This document shows, piece after piece, positions 40,045 to 48,668 of a DNA stretch of 64,000 nucleotides. Numbering within the stretch: position 1 is the first letter of the stretch; every line of letters begins with the position of its first letter. Origin of the DNA: Acidiferrimicrobium sp. IK (GTDB lineage Bacteria; Actinomycetota; Acidimicrobiia; Acidimicrobiales; Palsa-688); contig NZ_JAIMCB010000003.1 in assembly GCF_025499425.1 (NCBI RefSeq), forward strand, positions 124,001 to 188,000. The letters are read 5' to 3'. The notes beneath the pieces were generated by a model that had not been told where the DNA came from, did no database searches, and saw only the letters and a program-made list of their open reading frames with translations. The translations under genes were made by a program, and so were the position numbers.

Positions 40045-42270
40045 GTGGGCCGGCTCGTTCGCATCTTCCTCGTCATCGCCTCGGCTGCAGTAGTGCTCGC
40101 CGGCACGTTGACCGGACTCGTCGTGCTCGGCCAAGGCCTCCTCGGGCATGCGTCGAGCTCCCAGGCCGATCCTCTCCTGCCGATCGGTACTTCGACCCTG
40201 GAGGGCTCGACCGTTTACGCCGACGACGGGACGACGGTGCTCGCCACCCTGCGGGGCCCGGAGATCCGCCGGCCGGTGAAGCTCTCCCAGGTCTCCAAGA
40301 CGCTGATCAAGGCGGTGCTCGACACCGAGGACGCCCGCTTCTACATCCACGGCGGCTTTGACATCCCCTCCACCCTCCGGGCGTTGGCCTCGGACTCGTC
40401 GGGCGGCGGGCTGCAAGGCGGCTCGACCATCACCCAGCAGCTGGTCAAGCAGACGTACCTGAGCCCCGCCCGCAAGGTGTCACGCAAGATCAAAGAGGCG
40501 GTCCTCGCGGAGCGGTTGCAGCAGAAGTACACCAAGGACCAGATCCTCGAGGCGTACCTGAACATCATCTACCTCGGCAACAGCGCCTACGGGGTGCAGG
40601 CGGCGGCCAACGTGTACTTCAACGAGGACGTCAGCCAGGTCAACATCCCTCAAGCCGCGCTGTTGGCCGGCCTCATCCAGAACCCGAGCGGCTACGACCC
40701 GCTCCAACAGCCGCTGCTGGCCCGCACCCGGCGCGCCGAGGTGCTGGCCCGGATGGTCCACTACAAGGACATAACCCAGGCGCAAGCAGACGCGGCCAAC
40801 GCCACCGCGCTGCCGACGGCGGTGACCAAGCCCCCCGCTTCGACCGATCTCACGACCAACTACTACGTGCGCGAGGTGGTCAACGAGCTGCTCGGCGCCA
40901 ACAGCCCGATCGGCGGCAACTACAACGAGCGTTACCAGGCCCTCTTCGAGGGCGGCTTGAAGATCTATACCGACTACGACCCGAAGCTGCAAAACCTGGC
41001 AGAGACGGCCGTCGCCCGGGACACGCCGACCAACAACGGCGGGTTCGAGCAGGCCATGGTCGTGATCGACCCGGCGACCGGGAAGGTCAAGGCGATGGTC
41101 GGGGGGAGCGCGACCGGCAGCTCCGCCCAGTACAACGTCATCACCGAGGGCACCCGCCAGCCGGGCTCCGGCTTCAAGCTGTTCACGCTCATCGCCGCCC
41201 TCGAAGCGGGGTACTCGCCGCTCGACACCATCGACGCCACCGCGCCGTGCGCCATCGCCTTCCCCGGCAACCTCGGTTTCGTGCCGCCCCAAGACGGCGG
41301 TCCCCCCGGCGGCAAGGCGGCCACCAACGACGAGGGTGACGGAAGCGGTGGCACGGTCACCCTGGTCAAGGCCACGGCGCAGTCCCTCAACTGCGGTTTC
41401 TTGCGTCTCGGCCACGAGGTGGGCCTCCCGGCCATCGCCGCGGTGGCCAAGGAGATGGGCATCACCACCCCGCTGGGGGCCGGCGCCCATCCGACCAGCT
41501 CGGCCAGCCTGGTGCCGTCGATGATCCTCGGCAGCATCGGCGTCCACCCCATCGACATCGCGTCGGCGTACGCCACGGTGGCCGCCGGCGGCGTCTACCA
41601 CCGGCCGACCTTCATCGACCACATCACCGACAAGTCCGGCAACCTCATGTACACGGGCGAGGCGCCCGCCAAGCGGCTGTTCTCCGCCCAGATCGCCGCG
41701 GAAGCCGAGTTGTGCCTCAACGCGGTGGTCAGCTCCGGGACCGGCTCCAGCGCCGCGCTCTACAACCGGCCCGTGGCCGGCAAGACCGGTACTACGTCGG
41801 GCCCGACCGACGCCTGGTTCAACGGCTTCGTGCCCCAGCTCGAAGCGACGGTGTGGATGGGCAACCCCAACAACACCAACCGCCTCATCGTCAACGGCGC
41901 CCAGGTCTACGGCGGGATGTACCCGACCCGGACCTGGCACGACTTCATGTACCAGGCGCTGGCCGACGTGCCGGTAGCCCAGTTCTTCCCGGTCGACTAC
42001 GGAGCCCTCCCGCAGACGAAGTACATCACCTCGCCGCAGCTCGCCATCGACGACAAGAGCGCCCACGGGGGCTATTACAACCCCAACCAGTACAACCCCA
42101 ACCAGCAGAGCTACAACAACAACAACAGCGGCGGCTACTACACGACGCCGGCCACTACCGGGGCCGTCGCCACGACGGTGACCACGACGCCTCCGGCCAC
42201 CGCTCCCAGCCCGCCGCCCACCGCTCCGGCCGCCACCACCGCCACCACCAAACCGCCGAAGAAGGGGTAG
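40045..42270 (+). CDS. bifunctional penicillin-binding protein (PBP1A/1B type)
   Basis: 741 aa. One N-terminal transmembrane helix (IFLVIASAAVVLAGTLTGLV). Glycosyltransferase 51 domain: LDTEDARFYIHGGFD and QGGSTITQQLVKQTYL with the catalytic Glu, then LEAYLNIIYLGNSAYGVQAA. Transpeptidase domain: RQPGSGFKLFTLIAALE (SxxK), SLNCGF (SxN), AGKTGTT (KTG). The tail after about 660 is Asn/Tyr/Gly-rich then Thr/Pro/Ala-rich and probably extends in the wall. Polymerises and crosslinks peptidoglycan. GTG start at 40045. Confidence 0.95.
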   Translation: MGRLVRIFLVIASAAVVLAGTLTGLVVLGQGLLGHASSSQADPLLPIGTSTLEGSTVYADDGTTVLATLRGPEIRRPVKLSQVSKTLIKAVLDTEDARFYIHGGFDIPSTLRALASDSSGGGLQGGSTITQQLVKQTYLSPARKVSRKIKEAVLAERLQQKYTKDQILEAYLNIIYLGNSAYGVQAAANVYFNEDVSQVNIPQAALLAGLIQNPSGYDPLQQPLLARTRRAEVLARMVHYKDITQAQADAANATALPTAVTKPPASTDLTTNYYVREVVNELLGANSPIGGNYNERYQALFEGGLKIYTDYDPKLQNLAETAVARDTPTNNGGFEQAMVVIDPATGKVKAMVGGSATGSSAQYNVITEGTRQPGSGFKLFTLIAALEAGYSPLDTIDATAPCAIAFPGNLGFVPPQDGGPPGGKAATNDEGDGSGGTVTLVKATAQSLNCGFLRLGHEVGLPAIAAVAKEMGITTPLGAGAHPTSSASLVPSMILGSIGVHPIDIASAYATVAAGGVYHRPTFIDHITDKSGNLMYTGEAPAKRLFSAQIAAEAELCLNAVVSSGTGSSAALYNRPVAGKTGTTSGPTDAWFNGFVPQLEATVWMGNPNNTNRLIVNGAQVYGGMYPTRTWHDFMYQALADVPVAQFFPVDYGALPQTKYITSPQLAIDDKSAHGGYYNPNQYNPNQQSYNNNNSGGYYTTPATTGAVATTVTTTPPATAPSPPPTAPAATTATTKPPKKG

Positions 42271-42277
42271 TCCCGCC

Positions 42278-42997
42278 GTGCCCGCACCTCAGCTCGAGGC
42301 CCTCCTCGAGGTGCAGCGCCTCGACACCGCCATCGACCAGCACCGCCACCGGCTCTCCCACCTGCCCGAGGCCGCCGCGATCGCTGGCATCGACGCCGAG
42401 ATCGCGGCGGTGTCGCGCCGTCGAAGCACCACCGTCCCCGCCCGCGACGAGGTCGCCGCCCGCCAGGCGTCGCTGGAGGCGGACCTGGCCGCCGCCGAGG
42501 AGCGGTCCCGTGCGGTGAGCGCCCGCATGTACTCCGGGACGGTGTCGGCGTCGCGCGACCTGCAAGCCATGGCCGCCGACATCGAGGCGCTGAAGGTCAG
42601 GGCGTCGGACTTGGAAGACCGGATCCTGGCGGTACTCGACGAGCGCGAGCCGCTCGACGCGTCGATCGCCGCCGACGACGAGGAGCTGGCGGCCCTGGCG
42701 GAGCGGCGCGCCGCGGCGGAAACCGCCCTCGGCGCCGCCTCGGGAGGCGTCCAAGAGGAACTGGGGCAGCTGGTGGAGCAGCGGGCGCACGCGATTCAGG
42801 CGGTGCCCGGGGATCTGCTGGCCGACTACGAGCGGATAAGGGCCCGCAGCGGGGGGATCGGCGCAGCCCGGCTGATCGGCGCCCGCTGCGACGGCTGCCA
42901 CCTGACGATGCCCTCGATGGAGCTGGACAAGATCCGCCACGCCCCGCCTGACGCCGTCGTGCACTGCGACGAGTGCGGGCGGATCCTCATCCACTAG
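42278..42997 (+). CDS. coiled-coil C4-type zinc-ribbon protein
   Basis: 239 aa from GTG 42278, 7 bp after the penicillin-binding protein stop. Long antiparallel coiled coil (residues 5-175), then a C4 zinc ribbon RCDGCHLTMPSMELDKIRHA ... VHCDECGRILIH. Belongs to the CT398-like family with conserved but unclear role, often near DNA-metabolism or envelope genes. All four cysteines are present. Confidence 0.9.
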   Translation: MPAPQLEALLEVQRLDTAIDQHRHRLSHLPEAAAIAGIDAEIAAVSRRRSTTVPARDEVAARQASLEADLAAAEERSRAVSARMYSGTVSASRDLQAMAADIEALKVRASDLEDRILAVLDEREPLDASIAADDEELAALAERRAAAETALGAASGGVQEELGQLVEQRAHAIQAVPGDLLADYERIRARSGGIGAARLIGARCDGCHLTMPSMELDKIRHAPPDAVVHCDECGRILIH

Positions 42998-43090
42998 CCC
43001 GCTCCCCGCTCCCCGCGCCCCGCTCCCGTGCCAGCGACGGCGGCGCGGCGCGCCGCGGCCCTGCTGCGTTCCGTCTGCGCCTGATACAAT

Positions 43091-43109
43091 TTGTTAGCGC
43101 AGCTAACAA
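43091..43109. promoter_or_regulatory. 19-bp palindromic operator at the MFS promoter
   Basis: TTGTTAGCGCAGCTAACAA has perfect 8-bp arms and a 3-bp centre. It starts directly after TACAAT (43085-43090), a good -10 box, so a bound protein would block transcription start of the gene at 43131. The TTAGC-N3-GCTAA form is typical for MarR-type regulators; none is encoded beside it. Confidence 0.6.
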
Positions 43110-43130
43110 CATTGGAGCCCGCAGACACGC

Positions 43131-44561
43131 ATGGCCTCGCCGCACCTCCCCGCCGCAGTGCAGCGCACTTTCTCCTCCCTGAGGGTGCGCAACTACCGCT
43201 ACTACTTCGCGGGCCAGAGCGTGTCGATGATCGGGACCTGGATGCAGAGCACGACCCAGGCGTGGCTGGTGCTCCAGCTCACCGGCTCTGGGACCGACCT
43301 CGGATTGGTCGTCGCCCTCCAGACGCTGCCGATCCTTCTCTTCGGCCCGATCGGCGGCACCATCGCGGACCGCTTCGGCAAATACCGGATCCTGTTTTGG
43401 ACGCAGGGGTTGGCCGGGGTGCAGGCGCTGGCGCTCGCCGTATTGGATCTCACCGGCCACCTGCAGCTGTGGGAGATCTACGTGATTGCCTGCTCGCTCG
43501 GGTTCGTCAACATGGTCGACAACCCGACCCGCCAGACCTTCATCGTCGAGATGGTCGGACGCGACGAGCTGACCAACGCGGTGACGCTCAACTCGGTGAT
43601 GGTCAACGTGGCCCGAGCCGTCGGCCCGGCGATCGGAGGGATCCTGATCGCCACGGTGGGAAGCGGCTGGTGCTTCCTCGTCAACGCGATCTCCTTCGTG
43701 TTCGTGCTCGGCGGCCTGCGGGCCATCCACCAAGACGAGCTGACGCCGGCGCCGATCGCGGCCCGGGCCAAAGGCCAATTGCGGGAGGGGTTCCGCTACG
43801 TCGCCCGCACCCCGGTCCTGCGAGACGCGCTGCTCATGATGGCGGTCATCGGCTGCCTGGCCTACGAGTTCCAAGTCACCCTGCCGCTGATGGCCCACGA
43901 CGTGTTCCACGGCGGCTCGACCCTCTACGGCCTGCTCAACTCCGCTCAGGGCATCGGCGCGGTCATCGGCGGACTGGCGGTTGCCGGCCGGCCGAGGACC
44001 GGGTCGCGCCGGCTGCTCCAAGTCGCCACCGTGTTCGGCGCGGTGATGGTGTTGGCGGCCCTGGCGCCGACCCCGGCGTTCGAGATCATCGCCTTGCTCC
44101 TCGTGGGCGGGGCGTCGGTGAGCTTCTTGGCTCTAGGCAACAGCACCTTGCAGCTCAACGCCGACCCGTCCATGCGGGGCCGGGTGATGTCGCTCTGGTC
44201 GGTCGCCTTCCTCGGCTCGACGCCGGTCGGTGGGCCGGTGGTGGGGATCGTGGCGGGCGCCCTCGGCGCCCGGTTCGGCCTGGGGCTGGGTGCGGTGGCC
44301 ATCGCCGGAGCGGTCGCGTTCGGGTGGCGCAGCCTGCGCCGGCGGGACCCCGCGGTGGCTCCCGATGGCGGGGCGGCAGACCTCCGCCCAGCGGTCACCA
44401 GCGCGCCCGGTTCGGGATCACCGGCCGAGGGGCCGGCGGCGGAGGCGGCGGTCGCCGACCTGGCGACGGGCGCACCCGGTACGGTGGCTGACCGTGCTGA
44501 TCCTCGTGCGCCACGGCCGGACAGCCCACAATGCCTCCCGTCGCCTACTCGGGCGACTTGA
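43131..44561 (+). CDS. MFS transporter, DHA3-type exporter
   Basis: 476 aa, twelve predicted helices. N-terminal RVRNYRYYFAGQSVSMIGTW and MQSTTQAWLVLQLTGSGTDL followed by LPILLFGPIGGTIADRFGKY (motif A-like) mark the enterobactin-exporter/DHA3 group. Then VDNPTRQTFIVEMVGRDELT, GFRYVARTPVLRDALLMMAV and MRGRVMSLWSVAFLGSTPVG. Exports small molecules or drugs by proton antiport. The C-terminal 60 residues are disordered and their coding DNA overlaps the next gene by 68 bp. Confidence 0.93.
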   Translation: MASPHLPAAVQRTFSSLRVRNYRYYFAGQSVSMIGTWMQSTTQAWLVLQLTGSGTDLGLVVALQTLPILLFGPIGGTIADRFGKYRILFWTQGLAGVQALALAVLDLTGHLQLWEIYVIACSLGFVNMVDNPTRQTFIVEMVGRDELTNAVTLNSVMVNVARAVGPAIGGILIATVGSGWCFLVNAISFVFVLGGLRAIHQDELTPAPIAARAKGQLREGFRYVARTPVLRDALLMMAVIGCLAYEFQVTLPLMAHDVFHGGSTLYGLLNSAQGIGAVIGGLAVAGRPRTGSRRLLQVATVFGAVMVLAALAPTPAFEIIALLLVGGASVSFLALGNSTLQLNADPSMRGRVMSLWSVAFLGSTPVGGPVVGIVAGALGARFGLGLGAVAIAGAVAFGWRSLRRRDPAVAPDGGAADLRPAVTSAPGSGSPAEGPAAEAAVADLATGAPGTVADRADPRAPRPDSPQCLPSPTRAT

Positions 44562-45078
44562 CCTGCCGCTCGACGCGCTCGGGGAACGTCAGGCTCAGGC
44601 TCTGGGCTCGGTACCGGCGCTGAAGGGCGCGGTCAGGGTGGTGTGCAGCCCCCTGCAGCGGGCCCGCCAGACCGCCGACGCGTTCGGCTTGCCGGTCACC
44701 GTCGACGAGCGGTGGGTCGAGGTCGACTACGGCGTCTACGACGGTGTGCCCCTCGACGCGGTGCCGCCATCCGTGTGGTCCAACTTCCGCAATGACCTGG
44801 CGTGGGCGCCGGAGGGAGGGGAGTCCCTGGTCGCGGTGACCGACCGGGTCCGGGCGGCCTGCGAGGACCTGTGGGACGAGGCCAGGGAACACGACGTCAT
44901 CGTCCTCAGCCACGTGTCGCCGATCAAGGCCGCGGTCTTGTGGTCGCTCGGAGCGGCTCCCGAAGCCCTCTGGCGGATGTTCGTCGAGGTCGCGTCGGTC
45001 AGTCGCATCGGGGCCGGGCCCGACGGGCGCCCGCTGCTGCGCAGCTTCAACGAGACCCACCACCGGCCGCACCGGTAG
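44494..45078 (+). CDS. histidine phosphatase (phosphoglycerate mutase-like)
   Basis: 194 aa from GTG 44494. LILVRHGRTAHNASRRLLGR is the RHG catalytic motif at residues 6-8, VCSPLQRARQTADAFG the second Arg, WVEVDYGVYDGVPLD the Glu region, and VIVLSHVSPIKAAVLWSLG the second His. Small size and LGR-D-PL suggest a broad-specificity phosphatase rather than glycolytic mutase. The start is fixed by the RHG strand, so the 68-bp overlap with the transporter gene is real. Its last 32 bp overlap the convergent prophage repressor gene. Confidence 0.92.
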   Translation: MLILVRHGRTAHNASRRLLGRLDLPLDALGERQAQALGSVPALKGAVRVVCSPLQRARQTADAFGLPVTVDERWVEVDYGVYDGVPLDAVPPSVWSNFRNDLAWAPEGGESLVAVTDRVRAACEDLWDEAREHDVIVLSHVSPIKAAVLWSLGAAPEALWRMFVEVASVSRIGAGPDGRPLLRSFNETHHRPHR

Positions 45079-45412
45079 CGCTCATCCCCGGCGGCCCGAA
45101 GAATCCGTCGTGATGGTCACCAAGAAGGCCAAGTAGCTGGCCCACCGTGGCGGCGGCATAGGGCGAGAGGTCTGCGAGCTTGACGTCGTAGGCCGTGGCC
45201 AGCGCCGCGAGCAGCACCGGGTTCGCCTTCTTCTCGGAGTATCGGCCGGTCTCGTATTGGCGGATGGTCTCGTCGGTCACCCACATTTGCTGGGGCAGAA
45301 GGTGACTGATCTTGATCATGACGTCCTTCAGGCTCATGTCGCTCGCGTCGCGCGCCTTGCGAAGGCGTGCCGCGAAGGCCTGCTTCTGAGCGTCGATCAT
45401 CGTCGGTGCCAT
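45047..45412 (-). CDS. XRE-family prophage repressor
   Basis: About 121 aa from ATG 45412 (45421 also possible). HTH region: FAARLRKARDASDMSLKDVM, then VTDETIRQYETGRYSEKKAN, followed by VLLAALATAYDVKLADLSPY. The only minus-strand gene of the prophage segment and divergent from the HTH gene at 45488, with repeats between, so it is the likely immunity repressor. Its 3' end overlaps the host phosphatase gene by 32 bp. Confidence 0.82.
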   Translation of the reverse strand: MAPTMIDAQKQAFAARLRKARDASDMSLKDVMIKISHLLPQQMWVTDETIRQYETGRYSEKKANPVLLAALATAYDVKLADLSPYAAATVGQLLGLLGDHHDGFFGPPGMSATGAAGGGSR

Positions 45413-45422
45413 GGCAAACATA

Positions 45423-45487
45423 TTGCCACACGGTTAGGCGGCTGGCAACCCTTGACGTCCGCCCAGTGACCTGCCAATAATGTTGGC
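45423..45487. promoter_or_regulatory. candidate repressor operators
   Basis: TTGCCA (45423-45428) and TGGCAA (45443-45448) are inverted. GCCAA-TAATG-TTGGC (45473-45487) is a second inverted repeat ending at the GTG of the next gene. They share the half-site TTGGCA/TTGCCA and lie in the 75-bp gap between the divergent repressor and early operon. TTGACG at 45452 may be a -35 element for the early operon. Confidence 0.5.
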
Positions 45488-45685
45488 GTGTCGAGACAGG
45501 GAATCTTCCAGATCCTGGACAGGCTCGTCGGCGGTGACCTGGCTGAGCGGCTGGCCAGATGGCGCGACGAGGGACTCTCCTTCGACGCGATGGCGATCCG
45601 CCTCCACGACGAGCACCAGGTGGACGTCACCGGCGAAACCATCCGTCGGTGGGTTCGAGACACCGAGCACGAGGCGGTCGGGTGA
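45488..45685 (+). CDS. small phage helix-turn-helix protein
   Basis: 65 aa: MSRQGIFQILDRLVGGDLAE, RLARWRDEGLSFDAMAIRLH, then VDVTGETIRRWVRD, a compact HTH with recognition helix TGETIRRWV. First gene of the rightward early operon, overlapping the next by TGATG. Likely a Cro-like or early regulator. Confidence 0.75.
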   Translation: MSRQGIFQILDRLVGGDLAERLARWRDEGLSFDAMAIRLHDEHQVDVTGETIRRWVRDTEHEAVG

Positions 45686-46188
45686 TGGCCACCGTCGTGG
45701 AGATGCTGGGCGAGGCGTGCGCCCACGCCGATCCCTTCACCACCGACCAGGAGATCGCCCAGGCGGTCCTGGCCGACCTAGGCGGTGTCTCCCGGCGAGC
45801 TGCTGAGGCTCTCCTCCCGCTCGTATCGAATGCTGTCTGCACCTGCCGGCGGCAACTCGCCGCGGCGGCCGAGGCCCGCGCGTTCCGGTCGGAGCGGGTC
45901 GCTTCCCGTTCGGGCAGGGAGGTCGTTGTCTCGGCGGGCGGCTACGAGCCGGATATCACGGCGCTCCGCCAGGTGCTGGCCGTGTCGTTCAAGGTCGCCG
46001 GTGAGACGGTGCTGTGGGGCGCGGCGACACTTGCCCAGCACCGCGATCGGATCACTGAGCAGCGGGCCCGGGCGGACGGGATCGAGCAGGACATCGCCCG
46101 GCACGAGCAGGCGATCGCGTTGATCGAGCGGGCGGGCGTGTCGTGCCTGGCCGAGGTTCTCGATGCTAAGGCTCAGGTGGCGGCGTGA
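45685..46188 (+). CDS. hypothetical phage protein, helical
   Basis: 167 aa. N-terminal half: FTTDQEIAQAVLADLGGVSR and RAAEALLPLVSNAVCTCRRQ. C-terminal coiled coil: AQHRDRITEQRARADGIEQD, IARHEQAIALIERAGVSCLAE. No family recognised. Starts at ATG overlapping the HTH gene stop. Confidence 0.7.
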   Translation: MATVVEMLGEACAHADPFTTDQEIAQAVLADLGGVSRRAAEALLPLVSNAVCTCRRQLAAAAEARAFRSERVASRSGREVVVSAGGYEPDITALRQVLAVSFKVAGETVLWGAATLAQHRDRITEQRARADGIEQDIARHEQAIALIERAGVSCLAEVLDAKAQVAA

Positions 46189-47129
46189 CCGCCCCCGACG
46201 ACTTCGACCCCGGCCAAGAGCGTCACGAAAACCAATCGCGCCACGCCGGGGTCGATCTTTCCGAGTACCGCACTCTCAAGGTGTGGGCCGAGATGTTCCA
46301 CGACGCCCAACAGGCCCGCATCCGCAGCGCCAACCGGATCAGCAACGCCCCGGTGTTCCCCGACCTGTTCGCCAGCGAGTTGGCCGAGGCCGAGAAGACC
46401 GAGCACCGGATCCGGCTGGCGCTCCGCCGCCAGTACCGCCGCGCGGCGCCGGCCGGGGTGATCGCCTGGCAGAAGGAGTCGAAGGGGATCGGCGAGGACA
46501 TCCTCGCCCGACTCCTCGGCCACCTCGGCCACCCCCGGGTAGCGACACCCTCGCACTGGGAAGGATCGGGCGACGAGCGGAAGCTGGTACCTGACCCGCC
46601 TTTCGCCCGCACGGTCGGGGAGTTGTGGCAGTTCTGCGGCCACGGCCGCCCGGGCCGTCCGTCGAAGGGCATGTCAGCCGAGGAGCTGTTCGCTCTCGGC
46701 AACCCGCAGCTCAAAATGTTGGTTCACGTTCTCGCCGAGTGCGCTATTAAGCAGCCCGGCCGCTCTCTCGCCTGCGCCCAAGCGTCAGTCGACCCCCATG
46801 ATCGCTCCGGCGCAGGCGACCTTCTCGACCCCGGCCAGCGCAGGCCCGATGCCCACATGTCCTCCGCCGGGGTCGACCCTTCGACCACACCCCCCATTGA
46901 ACGTCCGACACCTACCGGAGGCTCGGGGGTGTGGCCGTACCGTCAGGTCTACGAGCAGCGCCGCACGGCGACCGTAGACCGCGCCCACCAGGCGCCGTGC
47001 GTCCGGTGCGGCCCGTCCGGCCATCCCGCCGCTGCCGGCACGCCGTGGAGCGCCGGCCATCAGCACGCTGACGCGCTTCGGATCGTCGGCAAGGAGATCC
47101 TGCGTGACATCTGGAAGGCGGCGGAATGA
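46185..47129 (+). CDS. phage protein with helix-hairpin-helix-like segment
   Basis: 314 aa from GTG 46185. The middle AGVIAWQKESKGIGEDILAR then LLGHLGHP reads as a helix-hairpin-helix (GIGxxxxxRLLxxLG), followed by ARTVGELWQFCGHGRPGRPS, KGMSAEELFALGNPQLKMLV and, near the end, GVWPYRQVYEQRR and LRIVGKEILRDIWKAAE. This layout is reminiscent of the C-terminal part of IS110-type transposases and occurs in actinophage early regions. DNA binding is inferred; no DEDD catalytic set was found. Residues 195-250 are low complexity. Confidence 0.7.
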   Translation: MTAPDDFDPGQERHENQSRHAGVDLSEYRTLKVWAEMFHDAQQARIRSANRISNAPVFPDLFASELAEAEKTEHRIRLALRRQYRRAAPAGVIAWQKESKGIGEDILARLLGHLGHPRVATPSHWEGSGDERKLVPDPPFARTVGELWQFCGHGRPGRPSKGMSAEELFALGNPQLKMLVHVLAECAIKQPGRSLACAQASVDPHDRSGAGDLLDPGQRRPDAHMSSAGVDPSTTPPIERPTPTGGSGVWPYRQVYEQRRTATVDRAHQAPCVRCGPSGHPAAAGTPWSAGHQHADALRIVGKEILRDIWKAAE

Positions 47130-47425
47130 TCACGAAATGGCGCCGCAGATCACGGGGTACTGATTCCGGAATCGATTCCGGAGCGGCTACTCCTGATAAG
47201 CACAATTATCCGCAATTCAGATCGCCTGGAGAGGCGGTAACGGACACCGTTGTTCACCCGAAGGAAACCATCACAGCCGCCGGCTTCTGCGGTCGCGTTT
47301 CCTCCGCCTCTCCAGCCGAGCCCGCCGGCCAACCTCGCGAGCGCTCCGTCCCGTGCCGAGAGTGCTACATCCGCAAGACCTGGCGTCCCGACGCCCTCTG
47401 CGGAAGATGCGGGGGCACGGCATGA
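47126..47425 (+). CDS. small phage protein with C-terminal zinc-ribbon cysteines
   Basis: 99 aa, ATGA overlap with the previous gene. Basic N-terminus (MITKWRRRSRG), then C-terminal VPCRECYIRKTWRPDALCGR with CGGTA: C-x2-C-x11-C-x2-C. Function unknown. Confidence 0.65.
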   Translation: MITKWRRRSRGTDSGIDSGAATPDKHNYPQFRSPGEAVTDTVVHPKETITAAGFCGRVSSASPAEPAGQPRERSVPCRECYIRKTWRPDALCGRCGGTA

Positions 47426-47730
47426 GCAACCCGAAGGACGATTTGCGGCACGGTCACCGCTTGACCATGACCCTCAGCGACGAGGGCTACGTCCAGGCCA
47501 CGATGATCTGCCCACACGGCGACCAGCGCCCCGAGAACGCTCCCTGCTTCGACGTGTACAGCGGCTCTTGCTGGGTGTCTGACGCCTTCAACGAGTTCGG
47601 CATGGACTGCTTCAAGGGAACGGTCAAGCTTCCCGACCTGCTCGTTGAATGGGAAGGCTGGTCGGGCGAGGACCTACTTGTCATGCCCGACGAGAGTGCC
47701 CCATCTGGCAGTTCGGGGGAGACGCCGTGA
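47422..47730 (+). CDS. hypothetical phage protein
   Basis: 102 aa, ATGA overlap. Reads MTLSDEGYVQATMICPHGDQ, CFDVYSGSCWVSDAFNEFGM, KLPDLLVEWEGWSGEDLLVM. The Cys/His content and beta-like pattern resemble short actinophage proteins of unknown function. Confidence 0.7.
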   Translation: MSNPKDDLRHGHRLTMTLSDEGYVQATMICPHGDQRPENAPCFDVYSGSCWVSDAFNEFGMDCFKGTVKLPDLLVEWEGWSGEDLLVMPDESAPSGSSGETP

Positions 47731-48041
47731 GGACCGTCGATCTCGGCGCCGGTCTCGTCGACATCATCGACGAGGACGCCGACCCGGACCCGGCCCCGGA
47801 CCCGGCCGCAGTCTGCAGGCTCGACGTCATCGTCGCCCCCGACGGCTCCCGCTGGCCGACACGCTGCGGCTGCGACGCCCACCCACACCGCGGCCACGAC
47901 GCCACTCCGCTCCCCGCCGCAGCGACCGACGACACCGACCTGGTCGAGAAGCTCCGTCGGGCCGGGCACGGCGACCACACCGCCAAGATGATCGCTCGCG
48001 ACCGGCACGCCTACCCCGACCTCATCCGGGCCCTCCCGTGA
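47727..48041 (+). CDS. hypothetical phage protein
   Basis: 104 aa from GTG 47727 overlapping the previous stop. Acidic N-terminus (IIDEDADPDPAPDP), Cys/His-rich middle (RCGCDAHPHRGHDAT), helical C-terminus (DLVEKLRRAGHGDHTAKMIA). Not recognised. Confidence 0.65.
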   Translation: MRTVDLGAGLVDIIDEDADPDPAPDPAAVCRLDVIVAPDGSRWPTRCGCDAHPHRGHDATPLPAAATDDTDLVEKLRRAGHGDHTAKMIARDRHAYPDLIRALP

Positions 48042-48271
48042 TCGCCAGCCTCGTTCTCGCCGCCGCCATCCCCGCCGCCGCGGCTGTCGGCTGGCGGATC
48101 GGCGCACCCGCCCACCTTCACGCACGCCGCCGACGCGCGGCCGCAGCGATGGCCGAGCCCGCCAAGACGGAACCCCCCGCCGTTGACGCCGGCTCGGCCA
48201 TCGGTACGACCACCCGGCCGGCCCACACCGATCGGCAGCGCCCTCACGCTGCCCGACCGGCATCCGCCTGA
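48038..48271 (+). CDS. small membrane-anchored phage protein
   Basis: 77 aa from GTG 48038. N-terminal hydrophobic helix IASLVLAAAIPAAAAVGWRI, then a basic and Pro/Ala-rich cytoplasmic tail. Coupled by GTGA to the previous gene. Not recognised. Confidence 0.6.
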   Translation: MIASLVLAAAIPAAAAVGWRIGAPAHLHARRRRAAAAMAEPAKTEPPAVDAGSAIGTTTRPAHTDRQRPHAARPASA

Positions 48272-48299
48272 CCACCTCACGCCGCAAGGAGGCGCCGAG

Positions 48300-48668
48300 A
48301 TGACCAACACCACAACCGTACCGTCCGCCGACCAAACCGACGAGGACCCACTCGCCGACAGGCCCGTCCTCGTCCAATCATCCCTCTGGGTTACCAGAGG
48401 ATCGCCGATCAAGGTCAGCGGCTCCGTCGGCACCCGCCACACCGGCCTCCGAGTCGGCGAAGGCCCCGTCTCGTTCACCGTGCTGTCCGGCGCCGGCGAC
48501 ACCCGCCTCACCGAGCTGATGCACCTGGAAGTGTTCCTCGTCAAAGCGTTGGGTCACGTCCGGGTCGCGTTGCGTGACGAGGCCGACCACGTCGAGGACC
48601 AGGCCCGCCGAGCCCGGCACGTCGAGATCACCGACCGCGACGACGAGTCCTCGGTACGCGCGTCATGA
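48300..48668 (+). CDS. hypothetical phage protein
   Basis: 122 aa from ATG 48300 with AAGGAGG upstream, one of the few own ribosome sites in the operon. LWVTRGSPIKVSGSVGTRHT, VSFTVLSGAGDTRLTELMHL, then a charged helix ALRDEADHVEDQARRARHVE. Unknown function. Confidence 0.7.
   Translation: MTNTTTVPSADQTDEDPLADRPVLVQSSLWVTRGSPIKVSGSVGTRHTGLRVGEGPVSFTVLSGAGDTRLTELMHLEVFLVKALGHVRVALRDEADHVEDQARRARHVEITDRDDESSVRAS

Noticed and set aside
40480-42066. 528-codon minus-strand open frame inside the penicillin-binding protein gene
   Set aside because: Val/Gly/Arg-rich shadow of a gene with all catalytic motifs on the plus strand.
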